A DNA stretch of 64,000 nucleotides from Oribacterium sp. NK2B42 (lineage in GTDB: Bacteria > Bacillota > Clostridia > Lachnospirales > Lachnospiraceae), in contig NZ_KE384187.1 of assembly GCF_000424445.1 (NCBI RefSeq), forward strand, positions 32,356 to 96,355, read 5' to 3'. A model generated the notes under the pieces. It did not search any database and was not told where the DNA came from. It was given only the letters and a program-made list of their open reading frames with translations. Below, piece by piece: positions 59,385 through 64,000 of this stretch; position 1 is the first letter of the stretch; every line of letters begins with the position of its first letter. The position numbers and the translations under genes are program-made.

Positions 59385-60203
59385 ATGAGCTGTGATGTTA
59401 TGGAAAAGAAAATTGCAATAGTGACCGGAGCGTCCTCCGGGATAGGAAAGGCGATATCTGAACGCCTTGTCAGGATGGGTTATGAGGTGTATGGCATTGG
59501 ACGGAATTTCGGATTGTTTCCCAAGGAAAATGCGGCAGGTGGCGTTTCGGACGATTCTAAAGTGAATTCGGTTGACGGGAGATGCCGCGGAGAAGACATT
59601 GGCTCCGAATTATGTGGTTACGGGTGTTTTCATCCTATAGTGTGTGATCTCAGAGATACGGGGAGGCTGCTGGATATCCTTAGGAATATCATGAAGGAGG
59701 CGGACGGGAAGCTTTCGCTTTTGGTGAACAATGCCGGAGCTGCTTATTACGGACTTCATGAGGAACTGAATCCCGATAAGATCAGTGAAATGGTCAGGGT
59801 CAATCTGGAGGTTCCAATGATCCTGACGCAGCAGCTGCTCCGCACTCTTAAGGAGAATAAGGGTAATGTCATCAATATTTCCTCTGTCACTGCCATTTCA
59901 AGCAATCCCCACGGAGTTGCCTACGGTGCCACAAAGGCGGGACTCATGAATTTCAGCAGAAGCCTTTTTGATGAAGCGAGAAAATACGGCATCGGGGTGA
60001 CTGCCATACTTCCGGATATGACGGATACGGCGCTTTACAGGAATGCGGACTTTGAAGCAGATGAACATCCTGAGGCACATCTTGAGCCGGAGGATGTGGC
60101 GGACGCGGTGGAATATGCACTTTCGGTCCGGGAGGGGACATGCGTCCCGGAGATAGTATTGAGACCTCAGCTTCACAGGATAAAGAAGAAAAAGGAGACG
60201 TGA
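59385..60203 (+). CDS. SDR family NAD(P)-dependent oxidoreductase
   Basis: A 272-residue classical short-chain dehydrogenase. VTGASSGIGKAISERL binds the nucleotide, NNAGAAYYG is the NNAG motif, and the catalytic set is Ser in NISSVTAIS and YGATK. A non-homologous insert of about 40 residues (about 41-82) lies after GRNFG. It follows the SPL-like gene and is followed 2 bp later by a PanE-like gene. ATG 59400 is an alternative start. Substrate unknown. Confidence 0.88.
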   Translation: MSCDVMEKKIAIVTGASSGIGKAISERLVRMGYEVYGIGRNFGLFPKENAAGGVSDDSKVNSVDGRCRGEDIGSELCGYGCFHPIVCDLRDTGRLLDILRNIMKEADGKLSLLVNNAGAAYYGLHEELNPDKISEMVRVNLEVPMILTQQLLRTLKENKGNVINISSVTAISSNPHGVAYGATKAGLMNFSRSLFDEARKYGIGVTAILPDMTDTALYRNADFEADEHPEAHLEPEDVADAVEYALSVREGTCVPEIVLRPQLHRIKKKKET

Positions 60204-60205
60204 AA

Positions 60206-61159
60206 ATGGAAAATTGCAGGATCATAGTAGCAGGCATCGGAGCTGTGGGCGGACAGATCGCAGCCATGCTGGGAAGAAAATATGAAGATAGCATCACATT
60301 GATCGCAAGAGGGAAGCATGCTGAGGCCCTCAGGGAAAAAGGCCTGATATTTAAGAGCGAGTTTTACGGCGACAGCATTATGCATCCTGCGGCAGTGGTG
60401 GAACGTGGAGATGAGCTACCGGTGCAGGATTTTGTTTTTATATGCTGCAAGAACTATTCCATAGATCAGATCTGTGAGCAGGTACGTCCCTGCATCGGAC
60501 CGAACACCATTGTTATGCCGGTGATGAACGGAGTTGAGCCCGGGGACAGGATCAGAGAGAAATTCCCGGACGCCATATGCATTGACTCCCTTATCTATAC
60601 CATAACTTCAAAGGAGCCGGACTATTCCGTGAAGCAGTCCGGAAAGTATACTCATATCTTTATCGGTTCAAAACCCAGGGATGAGCGCCACATTGAGGCC
60701 TCCAAAAAGGTTTATGAGCTTTTCAAAAGTGTGGGCTTTGATGCGAGATATACTGACGATATCATGTCAGAGGTATGGCAGAAGTTTATCCTTAATTGCG
60801 GTTTTAATGTCATGACCTCCAGGTATCAGACCACCTCGGGGAAAATCCGTGAAAATGAGGTGTGGTGCAACGATCTTGCGGAACTCATGAAAGAAGCCGA
60901 AGCGGTTGGCCGTGCTGAAGGTGTAAACATCCCCGAAGGCACAGCAAAGGTGAAGTATGACTACTGTATGGAGAAACAGCCCTACGATGCTACCTCTTCA
61001 ATGAGAAGAGACGTAGACGCCAAAAGACCCACAGAGCTCGATGCCTTTCTGGGCGCTGTTATCCGAAAAGCCGACAAACTTGGCATCGATGTGCCCTACG
61101 CAAGAAAATACCACAGAGAGCTTTCGGAAATCATAAATTCATACGGCGGAAACATTTGA
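60206..61159 (+). CDS. ketopantoate reductase family protein (PanE/ApbA-like)
   Basis: A 317-residue NADPH-dependent reductase. AGIGAVGGQIAAMLGRK is the Rossmann loop, CCKNYSIDQI and PVMNGVEPGD follow, and the C-terminal domain has WQKFILNCGFNVMTSRYQTT with the conserved K/N pair. It could make pantoate or reduce another 2-oxo acid; no pan genes are nearby. ATG 60206 follows AAAGGAG and is preferred over 60140, which overlaps the SDR gene. Confidence 0.87.
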   Translation: MENCRIIVAGIGAVGGQIAAMLGRKYEDSITLIARGKHAEALREKGLIFKSEFYGDSIMHPAAVVERGDELPVQDFVFICCKNYSIDQICEQVRPCIGPNTIVMPVMNGVEPGDRIREKFPDAICIDSLIYTITSKEPDYSVKQSGKYTHIFIGSKPRDERHIEASKKVYELFKSVGFDARYTDDIMSEVWQKFILNCGFNVMTSRYQTTSGKIRENEVWCNDLAELMKEAEAVGRAEGVNIPEGTAKVKYDYCMEKQPYDATSSMRRDVDAKRPTELDAFLGAVIRKADKLGIDVPYARKYHRELSEIINSYGGNI

Positions 61160-61170
61160 GATTAAAAGGT

Positions 61171-61210
61171 TCCGGTCTGTGATGGTTCGTCACAGACCGG
61201 ATATTTTTTT
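61171..61210 (+). terminator. terminator after the PanE-like gene
   Basis: CCGGTCTGTGA pairs with TCACAGACCGG around TGGTTCG, then ATATTTTTTT. Confidence 0.93.
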
Positions 61211-61341
61211 GATAAAAAATAGGAAAAACCTATGCTGCGCATAGCCAAAACATTATGAATATATCAGACACATTTAGATATGTCTTATATTCCCACGGTT
61301 TATGAAAATAAAATATTTCTTAAAATAATCTGCGAAAACCC

Positions 61342-61395
61342 TTGATTTTATGTTTGGATGCCATTATCATATAACCATAATTTAAAGCGTTTTGC
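61342..61395 (+). promoter_or_regulatory. promoter and cre-like site of the NRAMP-pxp operon
   Basis: TTGATT (61342-61347), a 17-bp spacer and TATCAT (61365-61370). TTAAAGCGTTTTGC at 61382-61395 matches the cre consensus less well (two mismatches). The rest of 61211-61570 holds no gene, only a long leader. Confidence 0.45.
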
Positions 61396-61570
61396 AGATA
61401 CATAACTTTTTAAGACCAAAAACAGTCTCAAAAATCTAACACTGTGTCCCTAATCATGTCTTTAAATGCTAACTGAAGCAGTGCCGGATGACCCGGGATG
61501 CAGGGGGCAGAAGCTTAAAGGTTATAGAATCTACAGAACCAATCATAAAAATGACGGAGGGGGACTTAAT

Positions 61571-62848
61571 ATGAACGACAACAAAAACGTTTCCATGGCT
61601 GCAGCTGCTGAGCTCGACGCAGATTCAAAGGCATTTGCAGGCGCAGATGGTAAGGTAAAGAAGAGCAGCGGAGCACTTTTCGGTGCAGCATTCCTGATGG
61701 CCACCAGTGCTATCGGACCGGGATTCCTGACACAGACTTCATCCTTTACAGGACAGCATCAGGCAAGCTTCGGATTCGTTATCCTGGCATCGGTTGTACT
61801 TGCGGCTATCGCACAGCTCAACATCTGGCGCGTGCTTTGCGCAACCGGCTTAAGAGGACAGGATATCGCCAATAAGGTTCTTCCGGGTCTCGGATATTTC
61901 TTGTCAGGACTTATCGTTCTGGGCGGTCTGGTTTTCAACATCGGTAATGTCGGCGGCGGAGCACTTGGATTCAACACACTTCTCGGAATTCCCACAACAG
62001 TGGGCTACGTACTGACAGGTGCCATCGCCATCGGAGTATTCCTTTCCAAGAATGCCAAGGGTGTTATGGATACACTGGTTAAGATCCTGGGCGGCGTTAT
62101 GATCGCAGTTATCTTCATCGTCATCCTGATCGTAAAGCCACCTGTAGGTGATGCGGTTGTCAATACTTTCGCACCTTCAACAGGCTACGCACCGCTTTTC
62201 ACTGCGATCCTTACACTTCTCGGCGGAACAGTAGGCGGATATATCACCTTCTCAGGTGCACACAGACTTATCGATGCAGGCATGACAGGTAAGGACAAGC
62301 TTTCAGAGGTTACAAAGAGCTCAGTTACAGGTATCCTTATCGCAGCACTTGTAAGAGTATTACTTTTCCTTGCAGTACTTGGTGTAGTAGTAAACGGAGC
62401 AACTCTTGACAGCGGTAACCCTGCGGCAGATGCATTCCGCCAGGGAGCAGGTCAGTTAGGATATCGTTTCGCGGGACTGGTTCTTCTCTGTGCAGCGGTT
62501 ACATCGGTTATCGGTGCAGCTTATACATCAGTATCTTTCCTTAAGACCTTCAACAAGGGAATTTCAGATCACGAGAATTTATGGGTTATCGGATTCATCA
62601 CAGTTTCAACACTGGTAATGCTCATCTCCGGTTCACCGGCGGCTCTCCTTATCATAGCAGGTGCCGTTAACGGACTTATTCTTCCTATATCTCTCGGAAT
62701 CTCACTTGTAGCTTCACAGAAGAAGTCCATCATGGGCGCTGATTACAAGCATCCTAAGGTTCTCCTGGTTCTCGGAGTACTGGTAGTTATCATTTCGGCT
62801 TATGTAGGTATCACAGCACTCGGAAACTTCAGCAAGCTGTTTGCATGA
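61571..62848 (+). CDS. NRAMP-related membrane transporter (YcsG-like)
   Basis: A 425-residue polytopic protein with about 11 hydrophobic segments. TSAIGPGFLTQTSSFTGQH resembles the NRAMP helix 1 motif but lacks its metal-binding DPGN, so divalent metal transport is doubtful. In Bacillus the related ycsG lies beside the 5-oxoprolinase genes, and here pxpB and pxpC follow, which suggests uptake of 5-oxoproline or a related compound (inference). ATG 61571 follows GGAGGGGG; the longer frame from 61466 is rejected. Confidence 0.85.
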   Translation: MNDNKNVSMAAAAELDADSKAFAGADGKVKKSSGALFGAAFLMATSAIGPGFLTQTSSFTGQHQASFGFVILASVVLAAIAQLNIWRVLCATGLRGQDIANKVLPGLGYFLSGLIVLGGLVFNIGNVGGGALGFNTLLGIPTTVGYVLTGAIAIGVFLSKNAKGVMDTLVKILGGVMIAVIFIVILIVKPPVGDAVVNTFAPSTGYAPLFTAILTLLGGTVGGYITFSGAHRLIDAGMTGKDKLSEVTKSSVTGILIAALVRVLLFLAVLGVVVNGATLDSGNPAADAFRQGAGQLGYRFAGLVLLCAAVTSVIGAAYTSVSFLKTFNKGISDHENLWVIGFITVSTLVMLISGSPAALLIIAGAVNGLILPISLGISLVASQKKSIMGADYKHPKVLLVLGVLVVIISAYVGITALGNFSKLFA

Positions 62849-62878
62849 TCATTTAATTATTAAAAGTGTTTAAGAGTA

Positions 62879-62910
62879 AACGCTCATGTGGCTTACCCAC
62901 ATGAGCATTA
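62879..62910 (+). terminator. hairpin between transporter gene and pxpB
   Basis: GCTCATGTGG pairs with CCACATGAGC around CTTACC... no long T-run follows, so it may be an attenuator or mRNA-processing hairpin and not a full stop. Confidence 0.55.
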
Positions 62911-62937
62911 CTTATATTATTAGGTATAGGAGCATTT

Positions 62938-63666
62938 ATGCAGAACATCAAAATAGTGCCGGAGGGAGATGCCTCGCTGCTTATACAGTTCGAGCAGGTC
63001 ATAAGTCCGGAGGTCAATCAGAAAATCGCTGCGGCTGCAAAGCTCATCAGGGCACAGCAGATTTCCGGTATCATTGACATGATACCCACCTACTGTTCTC
63101 TTCTTATCAATTACAATCCTCTGGTAATAAGCTATGAGGCTCTCTTTAAGAGAGTGGAGTCCATAGTTCGTATGGAATCCCGCTCGGAGGCAGGGAAAAA
63201 GAAGGTCTGGGAAATCCCGGTGGTTTACGGCGGGACCTATGGCCCTGACCTAGGTGCCATTGCGGAGCATGCGGGAATAAGTGAGGAGGAAGTCATTAAG
63301 ATCCACAGCAGTAAGGATTACCTTATATATATGTTGGGATTTTTGCCAGGTTTTACCTATCTGGGAGGTCTGGATGAAAAGATACATACACCGAGACTTG
63401 CGTCACCGAGAGTCAGGATACCGGCCGGCTCTGTAGGCATCGGCGGATCCCAGACGGGAATTTATCCTATGGACTCTCCCGGAGGATGGCGGCTCATGGG
63501 TATGACACCTGTGAAGACCTACGATCCGGACAGAGAAACACCGATTCTGGTGGAAGCCGGCGATTACATAAGATTTGTGCCTGTAACGGAAGAAAAGTAC
63601 CTTGAGATCAAAGCGGCCGTGGAGGCAGGTACCTACGAAGTCACAGTGCATGAAGGGGAGGACTAA
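62938..63666 (+). CDS. pxpB: 5-oxoprolinase subunit PxpB (KipI-like)
   Basis: A 242-residue cytoplasmic subunit of the ATP-dependent 5-oxoprolinase PxpABC. IPVVYGGTYGPDL, YLIYMLGFLPGFTYLGGLDE and GSVGIGGSQTGIYPMDSPGG are diagnostic. TATAGGAGC precedes the ATG. pxpC starts at the adjacent base. pxpA is presumably outside the window. Confidence 0.94.
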   Translation: MQNIKIVPEGDASLLIQFEQVISPEVNQKIAAAAKLIRAQQISGIIDMIPTYCSLLINYNPLVISYEALFKRVESIVRMESRSEAGKKKVWEIPVVYGGTYGPDLGAIAEHAGISEEEVIKIHSSKDYLIYMLGFLPGFTYLGGLDEKIHTPRLASPRVRIPAGSVGIGGSQTGIYPMDSPGGWRLMGMTPVKTYDPDRETPILVEAGDYIRFVPVTEEKYLEIKAAVEAGTYEVTVHEGED

Positions 63667-64000
63667 ATGGGATTCAGAGTTTTAAAGGGAGGACTGCTTA
63701 CCACGGTTCAGGACTTCGGAAGATATGGATACCAGAGCCAGGGCTTCAATGTAAGCGGCGTTATGGATCCGCGTTCCTTTAGGATCGCAAATCTTCTTTT
63801 GGACAATCCTGAAAATGAGGCAGTTCTCGAATGTACACTTATCGGTCCGACCCTGGAGTTTACGTCAGACCAGATCATAGCAATCACAGGCGGAGATTTC
63901 CGTCCTGAGCTTAATGATGACCCCGTGCCCATGTACACCGCCATCTATGTTAAGAAGGGCGATGTGCTGAAGGTGGGTTCCGCAAGAACCGGAAGAACCT
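63667..64000 (+). CDS. pxpC: 5-oxoprolinase subunit PxpC (KipA-like), cut by window end
   Basis: The first 111 codons are visible: FRVLKGGLLTTVQDFGRYGY, SGVMDPRSFRIANLLLDN and IGPTLEFTSDQIIAITGGDF match PxpC/biotin-dependent carboxylase-like proteins. GGAGGACTAA lies before the ATG and overlaps the pxpB end, so the two are translationally linked. The frame is open to the window edge. Confidence 0.93.
   Translation, partial: MGFRVLKGGLLTTVQDFGRYGYQSQGFNVSGVMDPRSFRIANLLLDNPENEAVLECTLIGPTLEFTSDQIIAITGGDFRPELNDDPVPMYTAIYVKKGDVLKVGSARTGRT

Overview
The window is chromosomal DNA of a low-to-moderate GC Firmicute, most likely a Lachnospiraceae member of the Butyrivibrio/Pseudobutyrivibrio type. The basis is the gene order pth-mfd-hup-rqcP-divIC-tilS-hpt, paired glgC/glgD, and the DUF4250, DUF3737, YhaN-like and AAA-like/PD-(D/E)XK families common in that group. 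yabP and yabQ are missing between rqcP and divIC, and spoIIE is missing before tilS, so a non-sporulating relative is likely. There is no rRNA, CRISPR array, prophage or intact transposase. Three tRNA genes (Gly-TCC, Phe-GAA, Gly-GCC) form one cluster.

Layout. 0.3-5.4 kb: FMN-binding lipoprotein, an MBOAT/DHHW surface O-acylation pair, rarA. 5.6-7.7 kb: lipoprotein and a convergent CDF metal exporter. 8-15.5 kb is an accessory block: two full-length AAA-like/PD-(D/E)XK paralogues and a broken third copy, with gldA between the first two and an apparent IS200/IS605 scar plus a tripartite hipBST toxin-antitoxin locus between the second and third. 15.5-29 kb: DUF3737, dtd, DUF4250, HIT, murG, mtnN, an EAL protein, a YhaN/SbcD-like pair whose nuclease subunit has lost several metal ligands, and asnS. 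29-41.5 kb: glgC-glgD, spoVG, pth, mfd, hup, rqcP, divIC, tilS, hpt and a GH13 glucanase. 42-51 kb: clostripain-like lipoprotein, two further lipoproteins, PPi-type phosphofructokinase with a cre site, NlpC/P60 protein. 51.3-52.9 kb: FtsL-like protein, then about 700 bp without a protein gene that has its own promoter, many stem-loops and a strong terminator. This is the best candidate for an undescribed or ROOL/GOLLD-like large structured RNA. 53-61 kb: MATE pump, DUF2752, zinc-ribbon/DUF4234, then a cassette of nucleosidase, SPL-like radical SAM enzyme, SDR and PanE-like reductase. 61.5 kb to the end: NRAMP-like transporter, pxpB and the start of pxpC for 5-oxoproline use.

Two patterns cut across the window. 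First, intergenic DNA carries several families of dispersed repeats: a GGGACGGTTCTC palindrome, terminators built on GCCGGAGGGCATC, a 5' leader repeat reaching the Shine-Dalgarno, an inverted 110-bp pair at the two ends of a 54-kb segment, and three very long hairpins. Second, conserved enzymes (MBOAT, Mfd, YhaN, nucleosidase, SPL-like, SDR) carry in-frame low-complexity insertions, four of them clean tandem repeats with units of 12, 36, 42 or 45 bp.

All assignments come from reading the sequence by eye; no database search was run.
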